64,000 nt of DNA from Glutamicibacter sp. JL.03c (GCF_025854375.1 NZ_CP107575.1:1736001-1800000); one strand, 5' to 3'; shown: positions 42,589 to 54,988, counted from the stretch's first letter. Notes: a model not told the origin generated them from the letters alone. Numbers and translations are program-made.

Positions 42589-43149
42589 CTATTGCCCGAT
42601 CCGGCCGTCGATGCATTCGCGCAGCAAGTCCGCGTGCCCGCAGTGCCGGGCATACTCTTCGATCCGGTGCACCTGCAGCTCGCGCACGGTGATGTGCTCG
42701 CGGCCGATGCTCTGGCCAAGATCCTGGTACGGCGCGAGCTGCTGGTCAGTGGCCTGCTGTTCGGCGTTCAGGACTTCCAGCGCCTGGGCCACGCAGCCAG
42801 GCTCCGGCACTGCCCGGTCGAAATCCGCATCATGAGGGCCGTAGATCCGTGCCTGCGGCTGCCCGGAGGTAATCCAATTGCGCCAGTCGCGTTCGACTTC
42901 GCCCAAGTGGCGCAGCAATCCCAGCAACGACATGGTCGAGGGAGGCACCGAGCGCCGGGCCAATTGCTCGGCGTCCAGGCCCTGGCATTTGAGCTGGAGG
43001 GTCTGCCGGTAGTCGCGCAGATATCTTTGATAGGTCTCCGCCTCCCCTACCGGATCCGGCTCGCCGGTATCCCTGGGGTCTTCCGCCGGGTCGAGCCACA
43101 TGTCGGGGACTTCAACCGCGTGGGTCCATCGTTTCGGCGCGTGGTTCAT
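42589..43149 (-). CDS. DinB/DUF664 family protein
   Basis: 186 residues. Four-helix-bundle protein of the DinB/DUF664 group: LRDYRQTLQLKCQGLDAEQLARRSVPPSTMSLLGLLRHLGEVERDWRNWI, and a C-terminal HIEEYARHCGHADLLRECIDG-like segment (VHRIEEYARHCGHADLLRE) with His residues that usually bind metal. Related proteins include mycothiol-dependent enzymes; the substrate here is unknown. Between nusB and the pyr operon, same strand. A weak bulged hairpin lies at 42434-42456. Confidence 0.88.
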   Translation of the reverse strand: MNHAPKRWTHAVEVPDMWLDPAEDPRDTGEPDPVGEAETYQRYLRDYRQTLQLKCQGLDAEQLARRSVPPSTMSLLGLLRHLGEVERDWRNWITSGQPQARIYGPHDADFDRAVPEPGCVAQALEVLNAEQQATDQQLAPYQDLGQSIGREHITVRELQVHRIEEYARHCGHADLLRECIDGRIGQ

Positions 43150-43213
43150 TCCATTATTCTTGCGCTGTGGTGCCGGGTGGACAAGGGCGAGATGGAATTT
43201 CCGGCGCAGGGAC

Positions 43214-43263
43214 GCAGAAAAGCCCGGGCCGGAGCTCCGCTAAGGGAGATCCGGCCCAGGCTT
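43214..43263 (-). terminator. Intrinsic terminator after nusB
   Basis: Long, nearly perfect hairpin (arms near 43219-43238 and 43244-43263, a few mismatches) followed on the minus strand by TTTTCTG. Ends the efp-nusB transcript before the DinB-like gene. Confidence 0.82.
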
Positions 43264-43281
43264 GGAGACTGAGAATCGATA

Positions 43282-43692
43282 TTAGTCGACCAGGGTGTCC
43301 TTGACGCTTTGGATGCGGCCCAAAACGCCGTTGACGAATTCTGGCGACTCGTCGGTGGAGAGTTCGCGAACGTTCACCACAGCCTCGGCCACGGCAACTG
43401 CGTCGGGAACATCATCGTTGTAGAGCAATTCCCACACGCCGATGCGCAGCGCACTGCGGTCAACCGCTGGCATGCGCTCGATGGTCCAATCCTTGACGTA
43501 GCTTTCAAGCACTTCGTCAATACGGTCCAGGTGGGCCATGACGCCTTCGATGATCGTCAACGAGTACTCATTGAGTACGATGTCCGAGTTCTCCCGGCGC
43601 GAGATGGCGACACCCACGGGGTCGACATCGCGGGCTTCGGCCTCAAACAGGAATTCGAGGGCTCGGCGACGGGCTTTGGCGCGGGCTCTCAC
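43282..43692 (-). CDS. nusB: Transcription antitermination factor NusB
   Basis: 136 residues. RNA-binding subunit of the rRNA antitermination complex. N-terminal ARAKARRRALEFLFEAEARDVDPV and C-terminal RMPAVDRSALRIGVWELLYNDDVPDAVAVAEAV, LSTDESPEFVNGVLGRI are the family signatures. Start shares its last base with the efp stop. Confidence 0.96.
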   Translation of the reverse strand: MRARAKARRRALEFLFEAEARDVDPVGVAISRRENSDIVLNEYSLTIIEGVMAHLDRIDEVLESYVKDWTIERMPAVDRSALRIGVWELLYNDDVPDAVAVAEAVVNVRELSTDESPEFVNGVLGRIQSVKDTLVD

Positions 43693-44252
43693 TAGTTGAC
43701 ACGACCCAGGTAATCGCCGGTGCGGGTGTCAACCTTGACCTTGGTGTTCTGCTCGACGAAAAGTGGAACCTGGATTTCCTTGCCGGTTTCCAAGGTCGCT
43801 GGCTTGGTGCCGGCCGAGGAGCGGTCGCCCTGCAGGCCTGGCTCGGTGTAGGTGATTTCCAGGATGACCGACGCTGGAAGTTCCAGGTACAGCGGGCTGC
43901 CATCGTGCATGGCGATGGTCAGTTCCTGGTTTTCGAGCATGAAGCCGGCGGCGTCGCCTACGGTTTCGCCGGAAACGGTGATCTGGTCGTAGTCTTCCAG
44001 GTTCATGAAGACGTAGTCTTCGCCGTCCTGGTAGAGGTACTGGTAATCGCGGCGGTCAACGGTTGCAGTTTCGATCTTGGTACCGGCGTTGTAGGTCTTG
44101 TCCACTACCTTGCCGGAGAGCACGTTGCGCATCTTGGTGCGAACGAATGCCCCACCTTTGCCTGGCTTGACGTGCTGGAAGTCGATGATGGTCCAGAGCT
44201 GGCCCTCGATCTTCAGAACCACGCCATTTTTAATATCAGTTGTATCCGCCAC
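43692..44252 (-). CDS. efp: Elongation factor P
   Basis: 186 residues, GTG start with GAGG upstream. Helps the ribosome past polyproline stretches. Three beta-barrel domains; the tip loop reads P30-G31-K32-G33-G34. K32 is the residue that other bacteria lysylate, rhamnosylate or leave bare; no modification gene is in the window. Ends [15 protein letters not shown] as in the family. Followed by nusB. Confidence 0.96.
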   Translation of the reverse strand: MADTTDIKNGVVLKIEGQLWTIIDFQHVKPGKGGAFVRTKMRNVLSGKVVDKTYNAGTKIETATVDRRDYQYLYQDGEDYVFMNLEDYDQITVSGETVGDAAGFMLENQELTIAMHDGSPLYLELPASVILEITYTEPGLQGDRSSAGTKPATLETGKEIQVPLFVEQNTKVKVDTRTGDYLGRVN

Positions 44253-44362
44253 GTTTCCTCAATCCTCTATTGACGCCAGCCTGCACTGGCATTATCAAAA
44301 ATCCATCTACAAGTTTACCCTACTGCGGCGCAAGCCGTCAGGGTGGCGCACGGTGGCGCTCG

Positions 44363-44893
44363 TTACTGCGCTGCGCGCTCCTCGGCGATCTTCAGGCAGG
44401 TGCTCGACGCGTTGACCAGGTAGGCATCGTCATCAAGCTCGATGCGCAGGTCCATGGCCTTGCGGAAGCGGGTCGCCGCGGCCTTGAAGTCGCCCTTCGC
44501 GAAGAAGGACAGGCCCAGGTGGTGATGCATCAGCGGTTCGTAATCGGTGCCGGCGAATTCCTCGGCGAGCTTGCGCAGGCGGTTGATCGCACGATCGAAG
44601 TCGCCCTGCATGCGGGTCAGCTCGGTATCCAGCACGCGCAGGTGCGCGTTGGTCGGATCGACCAGGCGGGATTCGGCGATCAGTTCGCCGGCTTCGGCAA
44701 GATCTCCGCGGGCCAGCAGGATCATGACCTGGTCGGTTGGCGAGCCAACCTGCATCTGGTGCTCTGCGGCCTGTTCGTCGGCGAGATATGGCTTAAGGGT
44801 CTCCGGATCGATCAGGACGCCGCTAACCGATGTTCCAACGCCCTGACGGTTTACCGATGCGACGTCAATGGCGTATGCGGTGTAGTCGCCCAT
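44363..44893 (-). CDS. TPR-containing protein of unknown function
   Basis: 176 residues from the ATG at 44893, with GGGGAG five bases upstream inside the end of aroB. After a ~50-residue N-terminal part, tetratricopeptide-like helix pairs appear (VMILLARGDLAEAGELIAESRLVDPTNAHLR; QGDFDRAINRLRKLAEEF; HHHLGLSFFAKGDFKAAATRFRKAM). No catalytic motif or signal. Overlap of ribosome site and aroB suggests co-expression with the shikimate genes. TPRs mediate protein contacts; the partner is unknown. Confidence 0.82.
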   Translation of the reverse strand: MGDYTAYAIDVASVNRQGVGTSVSGVLIDPETLKPYLADEQAAEHQMQVGSPTDQVMILLARGDLAEAGELIAESRLVDPTNAHLRVLDTELTRMQGDFDRAINRLRKLAEEFAGTDYEPLMHHHLGLSFFAKGDFKAAATRFRKAMDLRIELDDDAYLVNASSTCLKIAEERAAQ

Positions 44894-44895
44894 GC

Positions 44896-45987
44896 TCACT
44901 CCCCGATTTCCTGGTAGGCCGCAAAGAGCAGCGAGTTATCCGGTACCTCGTAGATGCGCGGCTTGCCGATGGCTTCGAGGACAACGAACCGCAGCTGGTT
45001 GCCACGGGCCTTCTTGTCGCGCTTCATGCCATCGAGCAGCGCAGCCCAGCGGTCATTGCGGTAGGTGGTTGGCAGCCCCAGGGATTTGAGGATGTTCACG
45101 TGGCGATCGGCGATCTCATCGGAGGTGTATCCCACGGAGCGGCCGAGCTCGGCGGCGAAGCACAAGCCGATGGAGACCGCGGCGCCATGGCGCATCTGGT
45201 AGCGCTCGGCAAGTTCGATTGCGTGGGCCAGGGTGTGGCCGTAGTTCAAGAATTCGCGGTCGCCGGATTCCTTGAGATCGCGGGAGACCACGTCCGCCTT
45301 GACCGCAATGGTGCGTTCGATCAGTTCGCGCAGTCGGGCGCTGCCCGGGTTGATGGCGTCTTCTGGATCCTCTTCGATCAGTTCCAGGATGCGCTCATCG
45401 GCGATGAAGCCGGTCTTGACGATCTCGGCCATGCCAGTGACCAGTTCGTTCTTCGGCAAGGTGGCCAAGGCGTCGAGGTCCGCGAGCACCGCTGCTGGCG
45501 GGTGGAAGGAGCCAACCAGGTTCTTGCCTTCTGCGGTGTTGATGCCGGTCTTGCCACCCACGGCAGCATCGACCATGCCCAGCAGGGAGGTCGGGATGTG
45601 GATGACCTTCACGCCACGCAGCCAGGTGGCGGCCACGAAGCCGGCAAGATCGGTGACGGCGCCGCCGCCCACGGAGATGACCGCGTCGCTGCGGGTGAAA
45701 TCATTCTTGCCCAGGACTTCCCAGCAGAAGGAGGCGACCTGGATGTGCTTGCCCTCTTCGGCATCAGGAATTTCAGCGGTCAGTGCTTCCAGGCCGGCGT
45801 TGGCCAGTTCGTCGCGGACGACGTCCCCGGTGGTGCGCAGCGCGCGGGGGTGGATCACCAGAACCTTTTTAACCGAAGGTCCGAGCAGTTCGGGCAGCTG
45901 CCCCAACAAGCCGTTGCCAACCAGTACCGGGTACGATTCGGCGGCAGTGTTTCCCGAGACCTTCAAAGTGGTCGGTGCTAATGGCAT
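44896..45987 (-). CDS. aroB: 3-dehydroquinate synthase
   Basis: 363 residues from the ATG at 45987, which has AGGAGGA eight bases upstream; 22 further open codons are not conserved. Second step of the shikimate pathway. NAD-binding and active-site parts: ISVGGGAVTDLAGFVAATWLRGVKVIHIPTSLLGMVDAAVGGKTGIN and the metal ligands in YGHTLAHAIE. Part of aroE-aroC-aroK-aroB. Confidence 0.95.
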   Translation of the reverse strand: MPLAPTTLKVSGNTAAESYPVLVGNGLLGQLPELLGPSVKKVLVIHPRALRTTGDVVRDELANAGLEALTAEIPDAEEGKHIQVASFCWEVLGKNDFTRSDAVISVGGGAVTDLAGFVAATWLRGVKVIHIPTSLLGMVDAAVGGKTGINTAEGKNLVGSFHPPAAVLADLDALATLPKNELVTGMAEIVKTGFIADERILELIEEDPEDAINPGSARLRELIERTIAVKADVVSRDLKESGDREFLNYGHTLAHAIELAERYQMRHGAAVSIGLCFAAELGRSVGYTSDEIADRHVNILKSLGLPTTYRNDRWAALLDGMKRDKKARGNQLRFVVLEAIGKPRIYEVPDNSLLFAAYQEIGE

Positions 45988-46066
45988 CAGTCTTATTCCT
46001 CCTGATGGTGCTGATTTGTCTAGCGTACGCGCGTGATTGGCGAGAACTGGCATCTCGTGGCGCTAA

Positions 46067-46555
46067 TCACAGCTGTTCGATTTGCGGCAAAATCTCTTCG
46101 ACAATTTGTAGAACGGACTTTCCGTCCACCACAACATGCACGTCAGCCAGCATTTCGTAAATGGGGCGGCGCTTTTCGTAAACCGAAGCCCAGACTGTGA
46201 GTGCTTCGTCACCTGCCAGCAGCGGCCGGTTGGAGTCGGCTTTGATCCGCTCGGCTGCCGCCTGCGGGCCCAGTTCCAGATAGACTACGGTGCCGCGGGA
46301 GAGCAATTGCTGGTTCTCTTCGCGCAGCACCGCGCCGCCACCGGTGGCGACCACTCCGGTGAGCAGGCGCGCCAGGGCCTGGACTTCCAGATCGCGGAAA
46401 TGCGCCTCGCCATGCTCGGCAAATATCTGCGGAATGGTGCCATGATGGGCCACCACGGCAGCATCCGAGTCGGCGAAACTGGTTGATAAGGCCGTGGCCA
46501 GTGACCTGCCCACGGTGGACTTGCCACTGGCCATCGGACCAATGAGGTAAATCAT
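46067..46555 (-). CDS. aroK: Shikimate kinase
   Basis: 162 residues from the ATG at 46555 with an AGGAAG site upstream; the longer open frame is a shadow of aroC. Phosphorylates shikimate. P-loop LIGPMASGKSTVGRSLA, the shikimate-binding DSDAAV with HFRDLE, ATGGGAVLREEN, and the lid Arg in NRPLL are present. Short for the family but complete. Follows aroC by 13 bases. Confidence 0.93.
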   Translation of the reverse strand: MIYLIGPMASGKSTVGRSLATALSTSFADSDAAVVAHHGTIPQIFAEHGEAHFRDLEVQALARLLTGVVATGGGAVLREENQQLLSRGTVVYLELGPQAAAERIKADSNRPLLAGDEALTVWASVYEKRRPIYEMLADVHVVVDGKSVLQIVEEILPQIEQL

Positions 46556-46568
46556 TACCGGATGCTTC

Positions 46569-47768
46569 CTAGACGCCGGTCGATCCCAGATTATCCGGGA
46601 TGTTCGCCAGGTAGGACTCGATATTGCGCTTGGTTTCAGCCACCGAGTCGCCGCCGAACTTCTCCAGCAGCGACTGGGCAAGCACCAGGGCCACCATGGC
46701 TTCGGCGACAACGCCGGCAGCCGGAACGGCACAGACATCCGAACGCTGGTGGTGCGCGGTGGTGTCCTCGCCGGTGGCGGTGTCAACGGTGCGCAGCGCA
46801 CGCGGAACGGTGGCGATCGGCTTCATGCCTGCGCGAACCCGCAGCACCTCGCCGATGCTCATGCCGCCCTCGATGCCGCCAGCGCGGTTCGAGCTGCGCT
46901 TGATGCTGCCATCTTCGGCGTGCACAATTTCGTCGTGGGCTGCCGAGCCGCGGCGGGCCGCGGTTTCAAAGCCGTCGCCGACTTCGACGCCCTTGATGGC
47001 CTGGATGCCCATCAATGCGGCCGCCAGGCGCGCATCCAGGCGGCGATCCCAGTGCACGTAGGAGCCGATGCCTGGAGGCAGGTTGTAGGCGAGCACCTCA
47101 ACGACGCCGCCGAGGGTCTCCCCTGCCTTGTGCGCATCGTCGACCTCGGCCACCATGGCGTCGCTGGTCGCCTGATCGAAGCAGCGCAGCGGATCGGCAT
47201 CAAGCGCCTCAATGTCGCCGGCGGTAGGCAATGGCGCATCGACAGGAGCGGAAACGGCGCCTACCGCGGTGGTGTGTGAAACGAGCTGGATGCCCAGGTC
47301 GTTGAGGAAGCGGGAAGCCACCGAGCCCAGGGCCACGCGGGCCGCGGTTTCGCGAGCGCTGGCACGCTCCAGGATCGGCCGGGCATCGTCGAAGCCGTAC
47401 TTCTGCATGCCGGTGAAATCGGCGTGGCCCGGACGAGGGCGGGTCAGCGGCGCATTGCGCGCCAGCGAAGCGAGCTCATCGAGATCAACGGGATCCGCGC
47501 TCATCACGCGCTCCCACTTCGGCCATTCGGTGTTGCCGATTTCGATGGCCACCGGACCGCCCTGGGTCTTGCCGTGGCGTACGCCGCCAAGGAAAGTCAC
47601 CTGGTCCTTTTCAAACTTCATACGCGCCCCGCGGCCATAGCCCAGGCGGCGGCGCGCCAATGCTTCGCGTACTACTTCGCTATCTACCGATACTCCGGCA
47701 GGTAGCCCTTCAAGAATTCCAACAAGTGCCGGGCCATGCGATTCGCCCGCGGTCAACCAACGCAACAT
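46569..47768 (-). CDS. aroC: Chorismate synthase
   Basis: 399 residues from the ATG at 47768; an ATG three codons earlier is also possible. Makes chorismate from EPSP with reduced FMN. Signatures: [25 protein letters not shown] at the start, [37 protein letters not shown], and [17 protein letters not shown]. Full length. Confidence 0.96.
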   Translation of the reverse strand: MLRWLTAGESHGPALVGILEGLPAGVSVDSEVVREALARRRLGYGRGARMKFEKDQVTFLGGVRHGKTQGGPVAIEIGNTEWPKWERVMSADPVDLDELASLARNAPLTRPRPGHADFTGMQKYGFDDARPILERASARETAARVALGSVASRFLNDLGIQLVSHTTAVGAVSAPVDAPLPTAGDIEALDADPLRCFDQATSDAMVAEVDDAHKAGETLGGVVEVLAYNLPPGIGSYVHWDRRLDARLAAALMGIQAIKGVEVGDGFETAARRGSAAHDEIVHAEDGSIKRSSNRAGGIEGGMSIGEVLRVRAGMKPIATVPRALRTVDTATGEDTTAHHQRSDVCAVPAAGVVAEAMVALVLAQSLLEKFGGDSVAETKRNIESYLANIPDNLGSTGV

Positions 47769-47797
47769 GTCCTCCATTTTGCCATGACCTGATGGAA

Positions 47798-48637
47798 TTA
47801 CTGGTGTCGGAGCAGTCCCAGAGAGTCATACATCGCATTTGTGACGTCAGCACGCCGCTGCTCATCCCACGCCGCGGAAGCGAAAAGGCGCACCTGCTCG
47901 ACCGCTTGGTGCACGAGCATGTGGAGGCCGGAAATGACCTGTCCCTGCCAGGACGAGGCCAGCCGGGAGGGCCATGGATCGTAGGCGACATCCAGCAGGA
48001 TCCCGGTTCCGCGGCCCACGGCCGGGACCCACTCATCGCCCGCGCGCGGCGGCAGGGTGCTGAAGACCAGGGGGACCTGGCGCAACTGCTCCGCGAGTTC
48101 CTCGGTGATCGCCGATATTTCGTGGACGACCGGAGCCAGGCCCAGCTCCGTGGCCAGTTCCACGGCACGCTGGGAGCGCTGGGCGGAGCGCACGACCAAG
48201 GTGACGTGCTTGGCCCCGATCAGAGCGCTGGCCTGCAAGGCCGCCAGTGCGGTATTGCCCGAACCGAGGATCATGGCCCGGTCGGTGCAGGTCATCGAGA
48301 AGTCCGCGAGAGCCTGGACCAGTCCGTCGATGTCGGTGTTCTCCCCGTACAGGGAACCGTCCTCGCGCACCACGATTGTATTCAGCGCGCCAAGTTGACG
48401 CACCCGGGTGGAGACCTCGTCCATCAACGGGACAAAGGCATCTTTCAGGGGCATGGTCACCGAGCAGCCGGCCCAGTTCCCCTGGCGCAGGCGCGCCACA
48501 TGCTCGGCACACTGCGCGGGCTGCAGATCGATGGCTTCATAGCCCAGCGCCGCGCCCAGCAGCTCGTAGGCGGTGCGGTGCAATACCGGAGACTTGGAGT
48601 GGCCGACCGGATGGCCCAGAACGGCAGCCTGCTTCAT
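47798..48637 (-). CDS. aroE: Shikimate dehydrogenase (or paralogue)
   Basis: 279 residues from the ATG at 48637. The frame is open to 48700, but that would overlap mltG by 31 bases and the family begins at [21 protein letters not shown]. Shikimate-binding SxS is in GHSKSPVLH, the catalytic Lys in [17 protein letters not shown] (usually NVTxPxK), and NADP binding in [15 protein letters not shown] (GxGN/GxxA). The second residue of the motif before PxK is SVTM instead of NVT, a mild variant. Between mltG and aroC. Confidence 0.88.
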   Translation of the reverse strand: MKQAAVLGHPVGHSKSPVLHRTAYELLGAALGYEAIDLQPAQCAEHVARLRQGNWAGCSVTMPLKDAFVPLMDEVSTRVRQLGALNTIVVREDGSLYGENTDIDGLVQALADFSMTCTDRAMILGSGNTALAALQASALIGAKHVTLVVRSAQRSQRAVELATELGLAPVVHEISAITEELAEQLRQVPLVFSTLPPRAGDEWVPAVGRGTGILLDVAYDPWPSRLASSWQGQVISGLHMLVHQAVEQVRLFASAAWDEQRRADVTNAMYDSLGLLRHQ

Positions 48638-48669
48638 CACTTCACGTACTTTCTGCAGTGATGCCGCGT

Positions 48670-50067
48670 TTAGCAGACATCGGAATTCTGTTGGCACCAT
48701 GCGCGGAATTCAGCCTGGTTCTGCTGGTGTTCGGCATAGCTGGAGGCGAATTTCGTTTCGCCGGTTTTGATGTTCACGGTCACCCAGTAGTAGTAGCCGT
48801 TCTCCTGCGGGTTGGCCGCAGCCTTGATCGCCGAGGTGGCAGGCGAGCCGATAGGGGTCGGCGTCAGGCCCTTGTGCACGTAGGTGTTGTACTTGTTGCC
48901 GGCGTCCTGGCGTTCGGCCTGGCTGAACTGCAGGCTGTAGCGGTCCAGGCCATAGATCACCGCGGAGTCGACCTGGAGCAACCCGTGGGTTTCCGTGTTG
49001 GCCGGATCCAAGCGGTTCTCGATGGCACCGGCCACGGTTGCGTAGTCCTTTTCGCGGGCTTCGGCCTGAAGGATCGAGGCGACTTTCAAGGTGCGGTAGC
49101 CCTTCTGAAGATCGCTGATCCCAGCGTCTTTCAGGGTTTCCTTGGTAGCACGGACCAACTTGGACAGCACTTCCTGCGGGGTGCTATCGAGCGCGAAGCG
49201 GTATTCGCCCGGGTGCAGCCAGCCTTCAAGGTTGGGCACCGAATCCGGCAGGCCGAACTTTTCTGGCTGGTTGGCCAGCTTTTCCAGGTCCGCCAGTTTC
49301 AGCCCGGAGCCCTTCGCGATCTCTTCCAGTGCTGCGTTCATGCGCAGATTCGCCTTCAGGCCGATGTAGAAGACCTTGCCGGGACGGTTGTCCACAAGCA
49401 CCTCGGCGGCGTCCGCTGCCGGCATCTGGGATTTGAGCAGGTAGGTGCCGGGGTGGATGACCTTGTTGGCCTGCTTGGAGTTCTCCACGGCCCGGATGAG
49501 CAGCTTGTCGTTGGAGATCACGTCCAGGTCCTCGAGCTTGCGCGAGATCACGCCCAAGCCCTGGCCGTCTTCCACGGTGAATTCGACGGTGGCTCCCCCC
49601 GGACCGGGATAGTCGTCCGGGTTGAACTGCTTGACCAGCGATTTGACGAAGTAGAAGGACCCCGCCACCACGAGCGCGAAAATGAGCACGGTGGCCAGCA
49701 TCACCAGATTGCGCTTGCGCCTGGTCTTCTTGCGGTGCAGCTTTTCGTGCTCTTGATCACCCTGGCCGAGCAGGCCGTTGCTGTGCAGCGAGTCCTGCGG
49801 CTCGAGGATCGGGGTTTGAGCCGTGTGCACCGGGGCCAGGGTGGGCAGGAACCGGGTGTGGGTGTCCTGCCCGCCCTGATCGCCAGCAGCGTCCGAAGCG
49901 GTGTCGCCGGCCGCGTCTGGATCGACCGTGGCATTGACGTAGTGCTCGAGTCCGGTGACTTCCGGGGTGGAAGGTTCAGCGATCGGCAGGCCTTGGCCTG
50001 CCGCGAAGCTTTCATACAGCGCGCGATGCGTTTCGCGTTGCCGTTCTCGACGGGCTTCTTCTCGCAT
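48670..50067 (-). CDS. mltG: Endolytic transglycosylase MltG
   Basis: 465 residues. Cleaves nascent peptidoglycan and sets glycan strand length. Long charged cytoplasmic N-terminus (about 120 residues), one membrane helix (LVMLATVLIFALVVAGSFYFV), then a LysM-like and a YceG domain; the catalytic Glu is in SILQAEAREKDYATVAGAIENRL, followed by LLQVDSAVIYGL and YNTYVHKGLTPTPIGSPATSAIKAAANP. A TTG one codon upstream is an alternative start. Between ruvX and aroE. Confidence 0.94.
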   Translation of the reverse strand: MREEARRERQRETHRALYESFAAGQGLPIAEPSTPEVTGLEHYVNATVDPDAAGDTASDAAGDQGGQDTHTRFLPTLAPVHTAQTPILEPQDSLHSNGLLGQGDQEHEKLHRKKTRRKRNLVMLATVLIFALVVAGSFYFVKSLVKQFNPDDYPGPGGATVEFTVEDGQGLGVISRKLEDLDVISNDKLLIRAVENSKQANKVIHPGTYLLKSQMPAADAAEVLVDNRPGKVFYIGLKANLRMNAALEEIAKGSGLKLADLEKLANQPEKFGLPDSVPNLEGWLHPGEYRFALDSTPQEVLSKLVRATKETLKDAGISDLQKGYRTLKVASILQAEAREKDYATVAGAIENRLDPANTETHGLLQVDSAVIYGLDRYSLQFSQAERQDAGNKYNTYVHKGLTPTPIGSPATSAIKAAANPQENGYYYWVTVNIKTGETKFASSYAEHQQNQAEFRAWCQQNSDVC

Positions 50068-50117
50068 CAACTCTCATTTCTTGGTGTGGCATCGTCCCCG
50101 GCCGCGTAGCGCGAAAC

Positions 50118-50583
50118 CTATTTCATGACGATCCTGCTGGCCTGCACGCGGACGTTGTTCCGACGCATTTCCAGCACTTGCTGCAGGATCTCGGTGGCCG
50201 CGACCTGGTCGACAACCTTTCGATGATCCTCCATCTTACGACCCGAGGCGTGCAACGCGCGATGCGCGTTCACGGTGCTCAATCGCTCGTCAACCAGAAA
50301 AACCTCAAGCTCGATATTAGCGCTCACGGCTTCTTCTGCCAAAGCAATGGCGTAGTCACGGGCCATTTTGGTGGAGTCGGTGTCATGGCCTGCCAAGGAC
50401 TTGGGCTCCCCGATGAACACCTCGCCGACCTTTCGATCGGCGATGATCCGCAAGAGCATCCGGCGATCCGAGTTCTTCTTCAGATCGCGGCGCAGGGTCA
50501 TCACCGGCGTGGCCAAGATGCCGGAGGGATCGGAGATGGCGACGCCGACGCGGGCCAGGCCCACGTCGACGCCGAGTGCCAAT

Positions 50584-50591
<8 letters not shown>
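50118..50591 (-). CDS. ruvX: Holliday junction resolvase-like RuvX/YqgF (pre-16S rRNA nuclease)
   Basis: 157 residues from the ATG at 50591, overlapping the alaS end by 8 bases. RNase H-like fold: LALGVDVGLARVGVAISDPSG with the first catalytic Asp, EVFLVDERLSTVNAHR and the last Asp in KVVDQVAATEILQQVLE. Known to process the 5' end of 16S rRNA. Translationally coupled to alaS. Confidence 0.93.
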
Positions 50592-53274
<2,683 letters not shown>

Positions 53275-53293
53275 CGTGTTACGGATGATCCCT

Positions 53294-53503
53294 TCACTTA
53301 GCGGAGTCCACGCCCAAGGCGGAACGTAATTCTTCTTCTCTGGAAGTCATGCCTTGATGGAAGGCTTCCAGATATTCGGCGACACGGTCGGCGTACTTGC
53401 CGACCTGGCGGTTGAGCGCTGCACCGGATTTAACTTCAGCGTATTTCTTGGTGGCGAGCACTCCTACGCCCACTCCAATAGAAACCCACAAGAACTTTTT
53501 CAT
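53294..53503 (-). CDS. Small membrane-anchored protein upstream of alaS
   Basis: 69 residues with an excellent AAGGAG site eight bases before the ATG. One hydrophobic N-terminal segment (FLWVSIGVGVGVLATKKYAE) then a soluble helix-like tail. No named motif. A similar short membrane protein sits between DUF948 and alaS genes in other actinobacteria; function unknown. Confidence 0.8.
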   Translation of the reverse strand: MKKFLWVSIGVGVGVLATKKYAEVKSGAALNRQVGKYADRVAEYLEAFHQGMTSREEELRSALGVDSAK

Positions 53504-53581
53504 TCTAGTCTCCTTGGCGGCCTTCGATGGGCCGTCACTCGTTCAGCGCGCCGATACGTGTTCGATCGAACAGGCTCCGGC

Positions 53582-53953
53582 TTAGCGGCTGCGGCGTGCC
53601 TTGCCGCTCGGCTTGGTGTTCATCGCGGCCTTCACACCTTCGGTGAATGCGGCCACCTTGATCAGCGGCTTGCCGACAGTGGCTGCTACCAAAGAGGACA
53701 GCGCAGAAACATTGGCGGTCGTATCAGAAACGTTGGTGGTGATCGTATCGACCTTCTTGAGCTGGTCGTTAGTGGTCGCCACGGTGTTGGCGACTTCACC
53801 TAGCAACGGGGTGGTTCCGTCGGACACGTCTTTGATCGTGGTGCGAAGCTCATCAAACACCTTGCCTAACTTGATGATCGGCACGGCCAGCAGCACTACT
53901 AGTACAACAAACGCGCCGGCTGCGATAAGCCCTGCAATATCCGAACCGGACAT
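53582..53953 (-). CDS. DUF948 domain-containing membrane protein
   Basis: 123 residues from the ATG at 53953, preceded by GAGGAAG. One N-terminal membrane helix (IAGLIAAGAFVVLVVLLAVPIIKLGKV) followed by a coiled-coil-like region rich in Thr, Asp and Val (LLGEVANTVATTNDQLKKVDTITTNVSDTTANV), the DUF948 pattern. Function unknown. A 29-codon upstream extension of the frame is not conserved. Confidence 0.87.
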   Translation of the reverse strand: MSGSDIAGLIAAGAFVVLVVLLAVPIIKLGKVFDELRTTIKDVSDGTTPLLGEVANTVATTNDQLKKVDTITTNVSDTTANVSALSSLVAATVGKPLIKVAAFTEGVKAAMNTKPSGKARRSR

Positions 53954-54029
53954 GTGCTTCCTCTTCTGCTTGGGTTTTTGGTGCCAGTTCACCTTATCGA
54001 AGTCTGCGCGCCAATAGGTAGTTAAGCGA

Positions 54030-54061
54030 CAAGCCCGCAACCGAAATCGGTTGCGGGCTTG
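54030..54061 (-). terminator. Terminator after rpsD
   Basis: Perfect 14-bp stem (54030-54043 / 54048-54061), four-base loop, 16 bases after the rpsD stop. Followed by TCGCTT rather than a T-run. Confidence 0.8.
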
Positions 54062-54077
54062 GAACTAGCGCACGGAT

Positions 54078-54701
54078 TTAGCGTGCGTAGTACTCGACCA
54101 CGAGGTTCTCTTCGCAGGTCACTGGGATCTCTGCACGCTCAGGAGCGCGCAGGTAGGTAGCCTGAAGGGCTTCCAGCTTCACGTCCAGGTACGCAGGAAC
54201 AGCTGGCAGCACCTTTGCGTGCTCACCTGCTGCAGCCATCTGGAATGGAACCATCTTCTCGCTCTTCTCGTGTACGTGGATCAGCTGACCCGGCTGTACC
54301 TTGAAGGACGGGCGGTCAACACGCTGGCCGTTGACCAGGATGTGACGGTGCACAACCAGCTGGCGAGCCTGCTGGATGGTGCGGGCGAAGCCTGCACGCA
54401 GAACCAGGGCATCCAGGCGGGACTCGAGCAGTGCCAACAGGTTGTCACCGGTCTGGCCGCCGAGGCGCTTGGCTTCCTTGAAGGCGTTCAGCATCTGAAC
54501 TTCGCGGATGCCGTACTGGGCACGCAGACGCTGCTTTTCGCGCAGACGTACTGCGTAGTCGCTGTCCTGCTTCTTACGGGCGCGGCCATGCTGGCCTGGA
54601 CCGTATGGACGGCGCTCCATGTACTTTTCAGCTTTAGGGGTCAATGCAAGGCCGAGCGCACGCGAAAGGCGTACGGTGCGGCGGGCACGGGCGTTAGCCA
54701 T
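54078..54701 (-). CDS. rpsD: 30S ribosomal protein S4
   Basis: 207 residues, AAAGGA eight bases before the ATG. 16S rRNA-binding assembly protein. N-terminal zinc-free type (no Cys cluster); RRPYGPGQHGRARKKQDSDYAVRLREKQRLRAQYGIRE; S4 RNA-binding domain SRLDALVLRAGFARTIQQARQLVVHRHILVNG. Stand-alone S4 gene, as in other Micrococcaceae, far from the alpha operon. The 188-base gap before it (54702-54889) holds no gene that I can support. Confidence 0.97.
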   Translation of the reverse strand: MANARARRTVRLSRALGLALTPKAEKYMERRPYGPGQHGRARKKQDSDYAVRLREKQRLRAQYGIREVQMLNAFKEAKRLGGQTGDNLLALLESRLDALVLRAGFARTIQQARQLVVHRHILVNGQRVDRPSFKVQPGQLIHVHEKSEKMVPFQMAAAGEHAKVLPAVPAYLDVKLEALQATYLRAPERAEIPVTCEENLVVEYYAR

Positions 54702-54889
54702 TGATGTGTCCTTTTCGTTCAGCGACGGAATCTACTGGCCTCCAGGATGGAGAGTGTGTGGGCGTCGCGTCCCTGCTACACTTCAACCTTGCTCTGGTCG
54801 CCGATCTCTCGGATTCCAGGCAGGGCTTGCCAGCCAAGGATCAAGTCTACACGAACCAAAGGCCGCAAATCTTGAGGTATAGCGCACAA

Positions 54890-54988
54890 TTAGCGCTTGC
54901 GTGCCCCGCGTACCGGGTCCTTGCCGCGAATGATCTCCCGCAACCTCGCCAGCCGCGATCCGATCGTCTTTTCAGCGCCATTGACCGT
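54890..54988 (-). pseudogene. Out-of-frame C-terminal tail of rarA
   Basis: Directly after the premature rarA stop, another minus-strand frame encodes [19 protein letters not shown] then RGKDPVRGARKR and a stop. This is the usual end of RarA proteins. Removing one base of the G-run 54989-54994 joins it to the gene, giving about 467 codons in total. Confidence 0.75.

Noticed and set aside
48247-50109. A long plus-strand frame opposite aroE and mltG
   Set aside because: Spans two genes on the opposite strand, no conserved motif, no ribosome site.
54702-54889. A gene or tRNA between rpsD and rarA
   Set aside because: No tRNA T-loop motif or supported ORF was seen.
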